64,000 nt of DNA from Dicyema japonicum. Taxonomy: Eukaryota > Dicyemida > Rhombozoa > Dicyemidae. This document shows positions 1 to 11,480 of this stretch, in pieces. Each line of letters starts with the position of its first letter. The first letter of the stretch is position 1. The stretch covers positions 24,996-88,995 of the forward strand of contig RDEW01000004.1 of NCBI GenBank assembly GCA_011109175.1. Direction: 5' to 3'. Position numbers and translations under genes: made by a program. The notes under the pieces are model-generated. The model saw only the letters and a list, made by a program, of their open reading frames with translations, made no database searches and was not told the DNA's origin.

Positions 1-1690
1 GATAACATTGGCTAGTAGTTTTCCCCAGAAAGTTTATAATAAAACTTGAAGGTATATTAAAAACAAAGTGGGAGATATTGAATCTCCATTGGAGGTACCA
101 AAAGTCGTTTGGAAGTATGCTAGTTTTGTACTATTTATAGCGAGAAGAAGGTTTCGTCTTCTTTGGGTTTCGTCTAGAAGAAGGTTTATTATCTGCGTCA
201 CATCGAAGTCGAAGTGAGTTATTTAACGTAAACACTGAAAATCGAGTATTGGGGGAAGTAATATGAAACAGTAGGGATTGCCAAAGTTCCTTTGAGGACC
301 TTTGTAGCTTGCTCCTATAAGGTATATTCTTAGAATTTGAATACAACTTTTGTATTTCTATACAATTCCGTGAACAACTTATGCAACAAAACCATCATGG
401 GATGATTGACGTTTCTTAAAATCACGAAGGTTGAAGAACAGAGTAAATGAAAAGATGATGAAGAATGAGTGAATATGTCCATATCCTTGTTGCAACATAA
501 TCGTTGAATGAGCTTATGTTACAACTACATGTGGAGGTATGTTGTGGGTAAATAGAATATCACAGTTTATATGTAAATGGAGTAAAAAGATAGACGAAAA
601 GTCAAAAAGCTCGGACCATTACTTGGAGACTGGAAGGATTATAAAGAAGACGATTGTTGAGAAGCTCACATGTCTCACAATCAAATTGTTCTTCAATGGA
701 CATAAGGAATTAGTCGAATAAAGTATCATAAACTAGAAATAAGTCAAAAAAATACCACGATCTGTACTTGAAAAAGACAAGCAATAAAGAAGTATACAGA
801 ACATGAAAGTCTCAAACTCTTGAAAATAAAATGCAAAGATAGATATGGGGACTATTTGCAGATATCCTTTGAATGGATACAACGGTACCCTTAAATAATG
901 AATACAAACATACCTCGAAGGCACCATATATCGAGGATGACCTCGATGCACATTACACGTTTTAAACCAAAGAACTGCAAAAACGAAACTAAAAGACTAA
1001 GACTATCTAGATGCCATTTTAAAAATCCCATCCTCGTTGGGAGTCATCTGATTGACAGGAGTCACAGTAGTGTTACACAAACAGCTTGTGTTGCAATAAT
1101 TCTTAAGGTCACATAGTTACCCCCTTCATGAGGAAGTGTAAACCAGTGGTATAAAGTTAGTGGTTCAACCACAGTGCTAATAAAAGTATAAAAAACTGAT
1201 AGATTATTAATTATGCTTAAATGACTAATTACGCATGTAAAAAATTCGTAAGTCATAAATTCAAACCAAAACGTCATTCCACGTAAAACAGTATATAACA
1301 AACAGTCATAATAAACGTATGGTAGAATATGAAGGAAGCAGTAGATAAATGTTAAAAGGCACAAAACAGTCAAACCAACAAAATACCACAGATTGTGGTA
1401 AACCTGACGCAAACTATTAATATTTTCTAATATGAATGATTAGCATTACGGCCCAAACGGACAAAATCAAAATAACTTATAAATCGATCAGAAAGTCGCA
1501 TTAATGTTAATTATATTTTTTTCACAAAATAATATAAAACTTGGTTAGAAATAATATTGTTAAAATTAAATTTGTTTTAAATTAATAAAATCAAAAAAAA
1601 TCGAATAAAATATCGAATTCTATCTCAATAATAAAATCCTCCCAGGAATGTCGTATGTCTTATAATTTATAATTCTAGGCTTTTAAACAT
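1..1690. other. AT-rich stretch without a supported gene
   Basis: I see no recognisable gene here. A 60-codon open frame at 539-721 (+) has no similarity I can name and no tiny-intron exon joins to extend it. The A+T-rich sequence at about 1480-1620 looks like ordinary intergenic DNA. Exons of the coiled-coil gene that starts near 1690 could reach into the last bases. Confidence 0.4.
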
Positions 1691-1692
1691 AT

Positions 1693-2838
1693 TTTATTGC
1701 AACAATGGGTGCTTAGCCACTAAGAGAATCTTTGCCGACTGCACAACGACCACCGAGACACTAAAAAAAGTCCCCATGTTGAAAAATTTAGATTTTTGAC
1801 GTTGACTTTTTCGACAAAAGCAGCGTGGATTATTTGATTTTGTTCATTGCTTACAGCAATAATAAACATGTGGTTCTGTGTGCTATAAAATCTGCAGTAT
1901 TACCTTCAAACGAAAAAGAGCCTGAAGAGCCTTCTCAGGAATAAAGAGGAGTCTTTCGTCTATCAAGTTTATGTAGTGAAGTGTGAGGACTCTTTCGCTT
2001 CCATTTTGGATCTGCTGTTTTGCCCCACGACACGAAGACAGCTCGGAAAGGTACTCAAGAAGATGCACAATTCGAGGATACTGTTTTCCTTGAGTCTCTT
2101 AATTTGCAGAGTTTCCTTCTCAGAGTCCGGGGATTTTTCATCCTGCGACGTGGATATAAAAAACATTCCCAAGAAGTCTGTACAAGAACAGCTCAAGGAT
2201 GACCTTATCGAGAAACTACGGGCAGAAATCGCATCCAACCACGCCCAGGTGATTAAAGAGTTGGAAGGGATCAACAACAGGATAGATTTTCTTGAAAGTA
2301 TTGGTTTTGCTTATTTTTAGACCGCCAGAAACAAATGTATTACCATTGCTTACTCTTAGAGTGGACGAACAAGTCAAATTAAGTAATTTGAGAGAGACTG
2401 TGGCCAAGCTATCCGAGAATACGTCCTCTGAATCCAAGAATCTGTTGAATACATTCTCAATGGGTTTTCCTGGGTCATTTCTTGTAGAGTTTCGTAGTCT
2501 AAATGATAAATTTTCTAATGCTGTAGAAATGAGTAAATATACGGATGAAAACACGTGCAAAATGTATGACCATATGGAGGATAAATTTGATAAGCTAATT
2601 GAAAACCTCAAAGACTCCACCCTGCAAGGAATCGAACATTTAAAAGATCAAGTTGAAAAACAAAATAGTGAAATTAAGGGTTGCTAGCCGTTTATTGTTC
2701 GTAGGTCTTATTTCAGAGATTAATCCGCCACGTGAGCGATCAGTATCATGTCATTCAATTCTTTCGGAGGATTTTATCGAAATTTCAGACGATGATGAGA
2801 CGGATTCCGTTTATTTCCAACGAAATAATCGGGATTAG
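1693..2838 (+). CDS. Unrecognised coiled-coil protein, gene with several ~21-25 bp introns
   Basis: I do not recognise this protein. Its C-terminal two thirds read as one frame only if very short introns are removed: 2298-2320 (23 bp), 2337-2359 (23), 2464-2487 (24) and 2680-2704 (25), all GT..AG. The resulting chain is charged and heptad-like (EQLKDDLIEKLRAEI, LKDQVEKQNSEIKG), so a long coiled coil is likely. It ends in an acidic Ser-rich tail (EISDDDETDS) before the stop at 2836-2838. Likely earlier introns are 1770-1791 and 1967-1987. The upstream exon reads KRIFADCTTTTETLKK and then DVDFFDKSSVDYLILFIAYS. One missing base near 1940 and an unresolved join near 2050-2130 keep the N-terminus uncertain, and the true ATG was not found. 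Scaffold or nuclear-pore-type proteins are possible classes, but nothing specific supports them. Confidence 0.6.
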
Positions 2839-3110
2839 TTAATATTCCCTAATTCTTACATTTTGGATCTTTAAAACTTTCATTGGTTATTTGTCATTGA
2901 TTTAAATGAGATTTGTTGGATCGATTTACACATATTATGCTAGTACTTGCCAATTGAATTTTAATTAATATTGATTCACTCTCAATTTATAATCTTCCAT
3001 TAGGTTGGGGTGTTTATGGGGGAACACGTTTGGATAGGAATGTGATTCTCACACGGAGAAATGACATCTCACTTGATCATAAAAAAATTTTAGCGCAACG
3101 TTATATGGTT
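2839..3110. other. Intergenic, nothing recognised
   Basis: A+T-rich DNA between the coiled-coil gene and the first LINE debris. I see no coding signal. Confidence 0.4.
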
Positions 3111-3225
3111 CACCGATTCTGTAAGTAACCCCCAGAGAGCACCTAATGCTTCTCCAAAAGAACCATTAAACAACTTCCTACGAGGAAACTGTCTCCCCGG
3201 CGGCACGCTCTATTATTATTGTCAC
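3110..3225 (+). mobile_element. LINE-A 5' leader fragment
   Basis: The stretch GTAACCCCCAGAGAGCACC.. followed by AAAAGAACCATTAAAC and CTCCCCGGCGG parallels the leader at 61998-62090, which precedes a LINE endonuclease. It is therefore a copy of the same 5' region. No endonuclease follows, so the copy is truncated. Confidence 0.5.
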
Positions 3226-3639
3226 TAACTTTTATAAAAAGGGAGTTACTTCAAGCAATAAACATAACAAATTCAATTTATGATTTATCCACTTGTCGTG
3301 AATTATAGATAGTCTTCATATTTTCTATCAATCACTTAATTATTATATTCACTTATTGAACAAGTATTTAACTCTCCCGCTCTTCTAGGGGAATGGATTA
3401 TCAACATAATGCAACTGACTTTATTTACCAAAAAGGATTAGCAGATATGCAAGATCATTGAAAAGAGATGAGTTTGAGAAAATTAAAGAATTTGTGTCTG
3501 AGTTAATAGGCAATTAATTTTATCGAATTAGTCTCGCTTAATTAACCTGTAATTTTTTAATTGAAAACAATTTATTATGAAACCAGAAAATCAAAATAAG
3601 CCTGATAGGATGGAGTTGCTTCTCAACTGACAGAGAAAT

Positions 3640-4000
3640 CCTTTGGGAAGACGGACGGTCGAACTGAAGGCAAACAATGAAGCTATTCCTTTCAGAATAT
3701 CCCAAAGGATCATTTGGGTGTATTTTGACATACACATGTCATTCTCGCCTTATGTTGAGAACATCATTACAAAATGCGAAAAGAAAACTTATATTTTACA
3801 ATGCCTCACAGGCTTCTGGAAAAACGGAAATCATACTGTTTTTAACATTCCGTCGTGACTACGAAGATCCAGTCACTCGATCGATACGTACTTGTGTGGG
3901 GTCGAGGGAGGAGCATCGGGCCAAGATGAGGTCCATGCTAGTGCGTGATGGGATCACGTGATTAGTTAGTTTGTGTAGTCATGGTCTCTGGTAATATTAT
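3640..4000 (+). mobile_element. LINE-A 3' end (reverse transcriptase C-terminus and tail)
   Basis: The frame GRRTVELKANNEAIPF followed by FDIHMSFSPYVENI matches the segment after the YADD box in the LINE at 12.7-15.7 kb (-) and at 17.05-17.15 kb. It ends in the shared 3' tail GGGATCACGTGATTAGTTAG near 3950-3975. Earlier parts of the element are missing, as expected for 5'-truncated target-primed insertions. The tail also occurs at 17460-17512. Confidence 0.65.
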
Positions 4001-4052
4001 TTGGTTTCCCGACGCTCATTACAAACTTTCGAAATCATTGACCCGAGAGATT

Positions 4053-5460
4053 TTAGAAAAGAGACCGTCTTGGGGTTGAAGACTCCACTCGTCTCGACAA
4101 CAACGAAGTTACATGGAATCTTGTGGAAAGGGAAAAGGTGTAGGTACATACCCCATCCCAAATCAAGCATTTTCCTGAAGAGAAGGGGAATACAGTAATC
4201 CCGTCTGGGTGGTTTCCATTTCCACGATCCAGGCCCACCGGTTCCAGAGATGACGGAAATCCAGTCGCCTCAAGAGAGCGCTTGTATGGTTAGCGAAACG
4301 GAAACAGGCCTTTGCTTATACATTAAGAGAGCGGATGAAGTTTTTTGTTGTCCACAACGGTATGGATGATGTTGGTACAGGCCGATCCTGAGACGGATAA
4401 ATATCCCATTCCGAAAGACGTCCTGTTCCAGAAGGGAATCAATTGACGATGATGGGAACGCGTTCAGCAAGCACCTCTGTGAGGAGAAAAAAACAATATT
4501 ATCGAAATTTATATTCACAATTTCTTAAATAATCTTGGAGATAAGAATGTTGAAATTCTCCAGGCTTTCCTGAAAGAGGTAACAAGGAGAGTAACATGCC
4601 AAAAACATTAACTTTGAAAAGAAAAGTTATTATTAAAAATATGAGGAATAATCTTTTTTGGAAATGGGGGTGCTCAATACAATTAGGTGTTCCACATTTG
4701 TAATACCAGCATCGGAGAGACAGGCTGATTCTGCATCGTGATTTAAAGAATTCATCTTGCGAGAGTCCCAGATTACAAATTTCATATTTACTCGCATTAA
4801 TCTCGAGTCCACAACTGCTAAGAATGGGAAGAAGTATTCCAGGACTATTCATAGCCGTCTCGGAAGATCCACCAATCGTAGCATCTTCCAAATACCAACA
4901 ATTGAAAGTCGTCACACACTAACGGACAGCCTCATCCACTGCCAAAGCAAAAAGAAGCGGACCAGGAAGATGACCTTGTTTGAAATGACGAAAGGTCTCC
5001 GATATACCCAATACGGAAACCATCCAAGCCCCTAATGCTGCTTGGTGAGAAGGATTTGATCCCAGCCACTACATCAGATTCGGTAAAAAAAACGGCAGGC
5101 GGCAGTCCAATGGCATTGAAAAATTTCTCAGATCCAATGAAGAGTGAGGATGTCAATTCTCCAACTTAGAAATGACTTCAGGGGTAACTGAGAAAAAAAG
5201 GATTCTCATCTTCAAACGACCGAGTAGATTTCCTAAGGTTTGCAGCAATAGAATCTTTTCGACGATTAGAGTCCAATCCAAGTGCAATTAGGTGAAAGAG
5301 AAATAAGGAAATCCAATTCATGGTCCCCGAAGACAAAGTAGCCCTCTCAATAGCGCGGGCAAGAGCCACGTCCGCCACTAACCTCGCGGACCTTGGGATC
5401 CTCAAAGGAATACGTCTCTGTACTCCACATTGACCCAAAAAGTCGAATTTCTTCAGACGT
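4053..5460 (-). mobile_element. LINE-D remnant: reverse transcriptase with variant YLDD palm
   Basis: In minus orientation, broken frames run in reverse-transcriptase order. First comes VADVALARAIERA (5440-5180). Next is VVAGIKSFSPSSIRGLDGF (5150-4940), the GxDG region that precedes the palm. Then comes FNCWYLEDATIGGSSE with LEINASKYEICNLGL (4915-4500). The catalytic box is YLED where relatives have YLDD, so the second Asp is replaced. Frameshifts separate every block. It is clearly a dead RT copy; I cannot name the clade. A second fragment of this lineage lies at 8630-8990 and a 3' patch at 8190-8310. Confidence 0.55.
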
Positions 5461-5915
5461 AAAGTGATCGATGGACGATCCAGAAAAAGGGTCAGACATT
5501 AAAAAAAAGTAAGGGAATCAAACCTGTAAATTGTTTTAATATTAAAATATAACAGCAAGACACATGAAATATATATTCGTGACAATATTAGACTATCGAT
5601 TATTTTAATTATAAATAAAATTAAATTATACCGAAGGAACGGTTCCGCGACTACGGGTCGCAGCTTCCGCCAGTAAGGAATTAACCATTGATCCAGAATG
5701 AGGGTCCATCATAAATATGGTTTTCCGATATATTGAATTGATTCTGTTGAGCTTAGTCTCTGGACATATGCTCAACGTGTCTTGTGGCTTACCCGAAAAA
5801 CTCACTTATTTCGGAAAGGAACGAAAAGAACCATCACCTTTTCCCCACCACATGGGGGTTCCTGTAAAGATATCTTTACTTGTAGTAAAATCTTGCATTG
5901 GTACCAGTTCGAGAA

Positions 5916-6055
5916 AAGTAACTGATGCAGCACTTCGATTGTGGTTTTTAGTAAAATGAGTCTGTAACGCAGTTAAATGTTTTAGCGATTCATTTAGGTT
6001 TAAAACACGCATTGGACTTTCTCGGTTAGTAAGCAACTTAAAACCTTCGAAATAA
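5916..6055. repeat. Dispersed repeat, copy 1 (also at 32447-32590)
   Basis: About 140 bases beginning GATGCAGCACTTCGATTG and ending AACCTTCGAAATAATTA recur at 32447-32590 with scattered substitutions. On the minus strand it is part of an open frame containing MRVLNLNESLKHLTALQT, which I cannot assign. Both copies lie beside a SINE-A copy, so they may belong to one composite repeat. Confidence 0.5.
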
Positions 6056-6127
6056 TTATAAGATCAATTATTAGAGTGTATGTACATTTGAGTTTCTGAC
6101 GGGAGACTCTCTTTTTGGTGGAAATTC

Positions 6128-6430
6128 TGTTATTATTTATTTATTAACCCCGGATACACCAAGAGACAAGTTAAAGTAAACAACTAATTAAGTGTATCCA
6201 GTTTCCACTTCAACAGAAACAGAGTCCATCCGGAATCAGCATAAAAGGTAAGACGTCTATTACATGCAGTTGTGGAAACCCTTCCAGTGGAGTGAGGGAG
6301 AGCAAATGATCCTTTTTCGTGCCGGCCTGGCACTGGGCTCCACCTATACAGGTGGATCACATGACGCCACTCTAATAGGAAAAGAGAGGAGGAACAGACA
6401 AGCAAGCAGAAAACTTCAGCCAATCAACCA
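6128..6430 (-). mobile_element. SINE-A copy with LINE-like 3' tail
   Basis: Read on the minus strand, the repeat runs from a tRNA-like box (TTGGCTGAAG..) through GTGGCGTCATGTGATCCACC and GGACTCTGTTTCTG to a tail that ends in GGGGTTAATAAATAAATAAT. The same order is seen at 12350-12540, 32010-32450 and 58600-58880. The tail matches those of the LINEs here, which fits a short element mobilised by LINE machinery. There is no coding capacity. Confidence 0.6.
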
Positions 6431-6599
6431 CGCAGCACCACATGTCGCCACGCGGCTAATATGGAATAGGCAGGGCTATTTTATTGTACCCCCTTTGCTT
6501 GGATATTTGAATAAATGATTTTTTTATTTTTATTAATTTTTATTTTCTTTTTGTCATATTTGGCGGTATTTTCTAAATGGAAGAAGAGGAAGAGTAACT

Positions 6600-7450
6600 G
6601 CTGGAAAAACTAGATCAGTGACCAAGTTCCTACCAAATGGGGGTCCTCAAGGATTTCCACTTTCACCACACCTATTCAACCTATTCTTGAATGATATGCC
6701 CTTTTTTACCAGTGACGATACTCTGGTTTTAACATATGCGGATGATATAATCGTCGCAGTCAAAGACCAGTGCGTTAATACTGCTGTTTATCGGATACAA
6801 GCTTCATTGGACGATCTGAACTGTTGGCTCGTTAATAACATTTTACATACAAGTCCCGAAAAGTCTTATACAACAATTTTCACAACAAACAGAAGATTGA
6901 CAAACTCCGGTTCTTGTGTAACCATAAATGGAAACTCAATCCCCACGACCAACTCGGTCAAGATACTAACTTACGACCCACTCTTGACCTTCAGCAAACA
7001 CATTGACAACGTCATCTCTTTGGCACAACGAAAGCTAAATTTTGTTAAATCACTCCTTGGACAATATAATGGGTGTTTCAATTCAAATTTGGACTCGCCC
7101 TAAGTGCAGTATATTCAACCGTCTCTAACTTACGGGTGTGCTGCATGGGGAACCAACCTATCAAACAGGAATATAGAAAAAATCAATACCTTCCAAAAAA
7201 TAACCAGTAAGGCTTTGAAAGGTTTTCTTGGATACCTCTAAACCCTAAACCTTTTGAAAAATTATTGAGGAAAACCGGAGCCTTACTACCCTTTAAAAAA
7301 GTTAAAAACCCCCGTCCAATCCGGAAATGCGTTGGAACCCGGGAAGAACACCGAGCAAGAATGAGATAGCTACTCGAGGCGGCCGGAATCATCTGACGGC
7401 TATGTAGTTATTTAATTTGTCGGTGATTTTTGGTTTTTAATAATAATAAT
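6600..7450 (+). mobile_element. LINE-A fragment with YADD reverse transcriptase
   Basis: An open frame at 6618-7103 reads FLPNGGPQGFPLSPHLFN, then LTYADDIIVAVKDQ with the catalytic YADD, then LSTSPEKSYTTIFTTNRR-like thumb sequence. It is the 3' half of a Jockey/CR1-like reverse transcriptase. After a stop at 7101 the same protein continues in broken frame (TYGCAAWGTNL at 7127-7160, then a basic C-terminus). The element ends at a (TAA)n tail near 7435-7450. The 5' half and the endonuclease are absent. It is dead, but this catalytic core is one of the better preserved in the window. Confidence 0.7.
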
Positions 7451-7899
7451 AATTTTGGAAAGTAGTGATGTGTGATTATTATAGAATCTGATAGAATTGC
7501 TCGACCTGTTCCATTAAGTTAATCCATGCGATCATTGTTTCATCAATTTCATTGAAGTTTAGTTTTGGAATTCTTGCTGTGTTTAATGTTTTTATATCAG
7601 TCCTATTCGAACGGTCGAATTTTAATTTAAGTCGTTTATAGCTCTGGGAGAAATCGTCTTTTTTAATCTGGAAGAAAAAATCCTGGAAATTTTAGACGCA
7701 GACACTGACGGGTTTTCAGATATTTACCGAGGCATTTAAACTTTCGTTGATAGAAAGTCTAACACAACGACGCATCATAAAACACAATTTAGCGTGTAAT
7801 TAAAATTCGTGTAATTAAATCTTTCCCGACACATAATATTCGCATACACAAGAGTGTTTGTAGCGTTTTTTTTCTTCTTTTTTAACGTCCTTAAGAATT

Positions 7900-8320
7900 G
7901 AGCTTTCATCGTAACAACCAGGCTTGGACATACGTAATGTATTCTCTGACTCTCTTTTCGGATAGGGTTGACTTGCCAGACATGTCTATTATTATGATAT
8001 CATCCTCATAGATATAAGTAGCTTTGAGTTCTGTGCCGATGGTATTGGAAAATCCTACATATAATATTGAAGGGATCGGACTCAAAACAGAGTCCTGTGG
8101 TACGCCTCTTGCAAATGAGATCCCTTCTGATATGAATCCGCCAACTCTTACTACTGCTGAGACGGGAAGAGAGCGCTTTGCAATCACAATGGATCCTTAA
8201 CGGTATGGATGAGGGTGGCACATGTCGATTCTGAGACGAATAACTGCAAATTCGAAGGGCGTCCTGTTCCAGAAAGGAAGATGATGTAAAAGCGTCCAGC
8301 CAAACACCTTCTGGTTGTGG
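7900..8320 (-). mobile_element. LINE-B reverse transcriptase fragment plus LINE-D-like patch
   Basis: The minus frame 8187-7906 reads GISFARGVPQDSVLSPI and, after a slip, YEDDIIIIDMSGKSTLSEKR. The same DMSGKS motif follows YADD in the LINE at 55.0 kb. GVPQ is the RT finger/palm motif with Gly-to-Asp change in GVPQGS. The adjoining 8190-8310 instead resembles the LINE-D sequence at 4360-4480, so two fragments abut here. Confidence 0.5.
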
Positions 8321-8329
8321 TCTTTTCGA

Positions 8330-9340
8330 ATTTTATGACTAATTTTGACAAAAAGTTTGATGTGTGAACCGCCTCAACAAAACTCTAATGTAGGATACGA
8401 GTGCTCTCAGTCTGTTACGCCCGTCATGAACAGGTTGAGTGTTCATCTGCATTTTGCCAACATATTATTGGTGAGGTTACTATTGAAAGAGAGATTTTAT
8501 AAACAAGTAGTATGTCGCCGCTGCTATTTGTGCTTTTCTAACCGTTGAGCAGACACCTTTCATGGATTATACTATGTTTTTTTGTATTCAAAATAAATTA
8601 ATCGATTGTTTCTGACTGGATTTTAGTGAAGGAATGCTTTTGCTCAGTCATCGGAGAACCAAAAATGCAAGATTTATGTCTTTAAGAAATTCTCTGAGAC
8701 AGAGACTACTTGAAGCCAAAAAAGTTGAACATTGAAGGTCCACAATTGCAAATTTCGCATATCCTTGTTTAGTTCAAGACTGTCTTTAGACCAAAGAAGG
8801 TAATAATTTTTCTAGATTTTACGGTCCTCCAAAAACTGCATCGTCCAAGTATAAAAGGATGAAAAAGGAATGGGGATTTTGGTGGTTTTTGTCCGAAAAG
8901 TTCTCATGTTGTACTCTAGAGGAAGAGGGGATTTGAAATTTTCCAGAGATAAGAGCGGACAGAGTCCGTAGGACTGGACCATCAGCCAATTATAAAACAT
9001 CTTTCCATATAAGCATCCAGAATGTTATCCCTTTTTTACATTTGAAGACGAAGTGGTCAGATGTTTACACCAATAAGTAACTGAAAACAAATTCAGTACA
9101 ATCTGTTGTCGCAAATTAATTTGTGGAGAATCGTGTAGACACGATGATCAGTTTGGATACGGCTGTGATGAACGACAACCCGACATTTTCGTTTATGATA
9201 AATACGATCTTTAATACTTTTTTATTACAATTTCTAGTTTTAAGAGCAACTCTAAATATAATTTTAACTTAAACTTAATTACCAACCCCGTGTGCGACAT
9301 AATACAAAAAGTGTCTACTATTTTTTTTACAAAATAATTT
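8330..9340 (-). mobile_element. Degraded LINE-D remnant and unassigned A+T-rich DNA
   Basis: Between about 8990 and 8630 the minus strand carries pieces like CEICNCGPS and an FLED/F(W)RT palm-like patch that parallel the LINE-D palm at 4.7-4.9 kb (CEICNLGL). The rest (8330-8630 and 9000-9340) shows nothing I can assign. Confidence 0.35.
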
Positions 9341-9343
9341 TTT

Positions 9344-9541
9344 TTAACAATTAAACAAATGTCGGCTGAGGAAGCCTGCTGCGTGGATTGCGAACGAGTT
9401 CCCTCGGAGTATGACCATTCCAATCTTTTGTCTTAGCCATAACCCTTCTCGTTGATCCCTTTTCTTTCTGGCAAGTTCTCGCAAGAACACAGCCGTCATT
9501 GGACCAACGGCTCCCAATGATTCGGTCGCAACAAGAGTCAA
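9344..9541 (-). mobile_element. LINE-E C-terminal fragment
   Basis: A minus frame reads ESLGAVGPMTAVFLREL and then LWLRQKIGMVILRGNSFAI. The same signature, (V/L)WLRQ(R/K)I.. followed by RGN, recurs at 22590-22690, 28540-28735, 32750-32960 and 50925-51080. It is the extreme C-terminus of the lineage whose FxDD palm lies at 22.7-23.5 kb. Only the 3' end survives. Confidence 0.5.
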
Positions 9542-9939
9542 CTATTTATTTTAAAATTTTAGAAAATCTCGAGATATTTACATTTTTGATTACATTATTT
9601 CATATCTTCTAGATCCTAATTATGTACTTCTTGAAATCACTGTATACTTATTTGTATTTCATCAAACACAGGATACTTTCTGTTTGACGCATTTCCATTA
9701 TAATCATGTCTAATATTCACTTTATCTCCCACGTTTATATTTTCTTTTTTTTCTCGCCTGTTTTTTTTGAAGATTTTCCAGAATATTCTGTGGTTCATCT
9801 TCCGAACTTTCATTGTTTTCGTAATTTATTCTTCTTCTGAGTCGGTTCCATCGAATGCCATTAAAAGGCTTATTCATTTTCGTTTGGGTTTTTTAATTCG
9901 CATAAAACTTTGAAAGGGAATATTCTTTGTCGATTGTAA

Positions 9940-10500
9940 TCATATACAATCCTCTTTATAATGTTAAAGTAAACTCCAAAGCTTCCAGCTGAAGCACTTG
10001 TTGCGGACATCCATCGTTTAATTGATTGGTTGAACCTATTTATTATATCTTTAAAATAAACCTTTCAGCTTGTCCTTGTACCCATGGTGCTCTAGGTCTT
10101 CCACAGATATGCTTTATTTTAAAAAATTCAGAGCTTATCCATTTCAGATTTTCGAAACCCTCTTCCGTTATCAGTTTGAAGAATAACGGGTTCTCCAATA
10201 ACGTAAAATATATTCTCATGTAGAGATGAGATTTCCAATGCACTTTTATTCTTTGCCAGTTCCACAACAAAACTTAGTGAATGAGTCAACGACGACTAAA
10301 ACCTTCATATAAATAATTATTGAAGTTTAACCACGAGTTTGAGCGATTTATTTCTGAATATATTCTGAGATCTATAAGATCTGCGATATAATGGTCTTTA
10401 GGACCTCGGGCAATAATTGGAGTAATAGGTGGCTTTGCTCCCATCAATTTTTTTGAATAGCTAATAAATAACCAATACTTGGCAATAAACACATTTGTTC
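9940..10500 (-). pseudogene. Retroelement-type integrase remnant (Ginger2/KRBA2-like)
   Basis: The minus strand carries an integrase catalytic core in broken frames. RWQ-type DHYIADLIDLRIYSEINR at 10400-10340 is the first-Asp region. VHWKS.. and ICGRPRAPWVQGQAERFIL at 10150-10045 is the final block, with GRPR..P..QGQ.ER carrying the catalytic Glu. The middle block (second Asp) is degenerate (ITEEGFEN). No Gag, protease or RT is seen nearby, so it fits integrase-bearing DNA transposons such as the one at 41.7-43.4 kb. I did not find its inverted repeats. Confidence 0.5.
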
Positions 10501-10960
10501 AAAACAAGGCGGATATCTTCCCTCATTATATTGTAGAAACTATTCCCCCACATTCTATTAAGTCTATCTTGGCCAAAATGATTTTATTATGCTCAGACTT
10601 CACCGAAGCAGATACACTACCTCAATCATCGTTAATTTCAGTTCCTTATCTTTAACTGCCAAGAATTGTAATTTTAGATCATCCTTCAGGTCTTCCATTT
10701 TTGTCCCTTGCAAACAAATCACGGTTTTAGACAAAATTAGAAATTTTGTTTTTCCTCCGTAGGGGGACCGATGTCAAGGTCGTTTTTTTTGTCCCTTGAA
10801 AGTCAGTCTCACGGTGATTTAGAGTGATAGGTGGAGCAAGTTGTTTCTAGCACTTAAACAAACTTATTAACGCTAAAAAATCATTAAATCAAGCACTTAT
10901 AAAAATAATTGCTTGGGGGTACTATAACTGCTTTAGGGGTACTATAATGCGCCAGTACCG
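10500..10960. other. No supported gene
   Basis: A+T-rich sequence with no frame or repeat that I recognise. It may be flanking or internal DNA of the integrase element next to it. Confidence 0.35.
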
Positions 10961-11260
10961 CGGTATCCTCCTCGCAGAGCAATGGAGTTTCAAAACAGGA
11001 AAATCATGCACTGATTGCATATAAAAATGTGTTTAGAGGAATAAAATGCAAATAACAGTTGAACGTAGTATGATTGGATATTTCCAAGGCTTCTATAGTG
11101 TGTGCACAAAATCCTCCTATCAAGGCTCGTGTAAGCGGATATTCCAAGATTCCTATTCGTATGGATAAGGAATTTCCTATCAGGGCGGATATCTCAAGTG
11201 CGTATTGAAGGATTCGTATCCAAAGATATTTCAATAACGTGTCTGATTCGACTTATTTTA
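10960..11260 (+). mobile_element. LINE-B reverse transcriptase fragment
   Basis: CTCCTCGCAGAGCAATGGAG and the following bases parallel the LINE at 54615-54660 (protein EQCGFRPGKSCTDCIH). The later TCCAAGGCTTCTATAGTGTG matches 54745-54770 (LSKAFDRVWHKALLSRL). It is a strongly decayed stretch across RT finger motifs. Confidence 0.5.
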
Positions 11261-11309
11261 AAATTTTATTTCCCTTTCTCCTATTTTTAATCTACCATTT
11301 TAATAAATG

Positions 11310-11480
11310 TAAAAAACTGAAAACACTTGGTTCATTACTCGGGGATGAAACTGACCTTGAAAAACAGAAAAGGCTATTCTCAGAGTGAGGTAGATCTGAA
11401 AAACGCTTTTGAGAGTCTACAATGTATTTGTAGTCTCAATTAAGAATAACCCATCCGGTTGTCCTCAACACCAACCTAAT
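11310..11480 (+). mobile_element. LINE-C fragment
   Basis: The frame LGSLLGDETDLEKQKRLF parallels KLGSLLGDAEDICRRKM in the near-complete LINE-C at 36.97-39.5 kb. About 160 bases are recognisable before the match fades. Confidence 0.5.

Noticed and set aside
539-721. 60-codon plus frame
   Set aside because: Nothing beyond length supports it.
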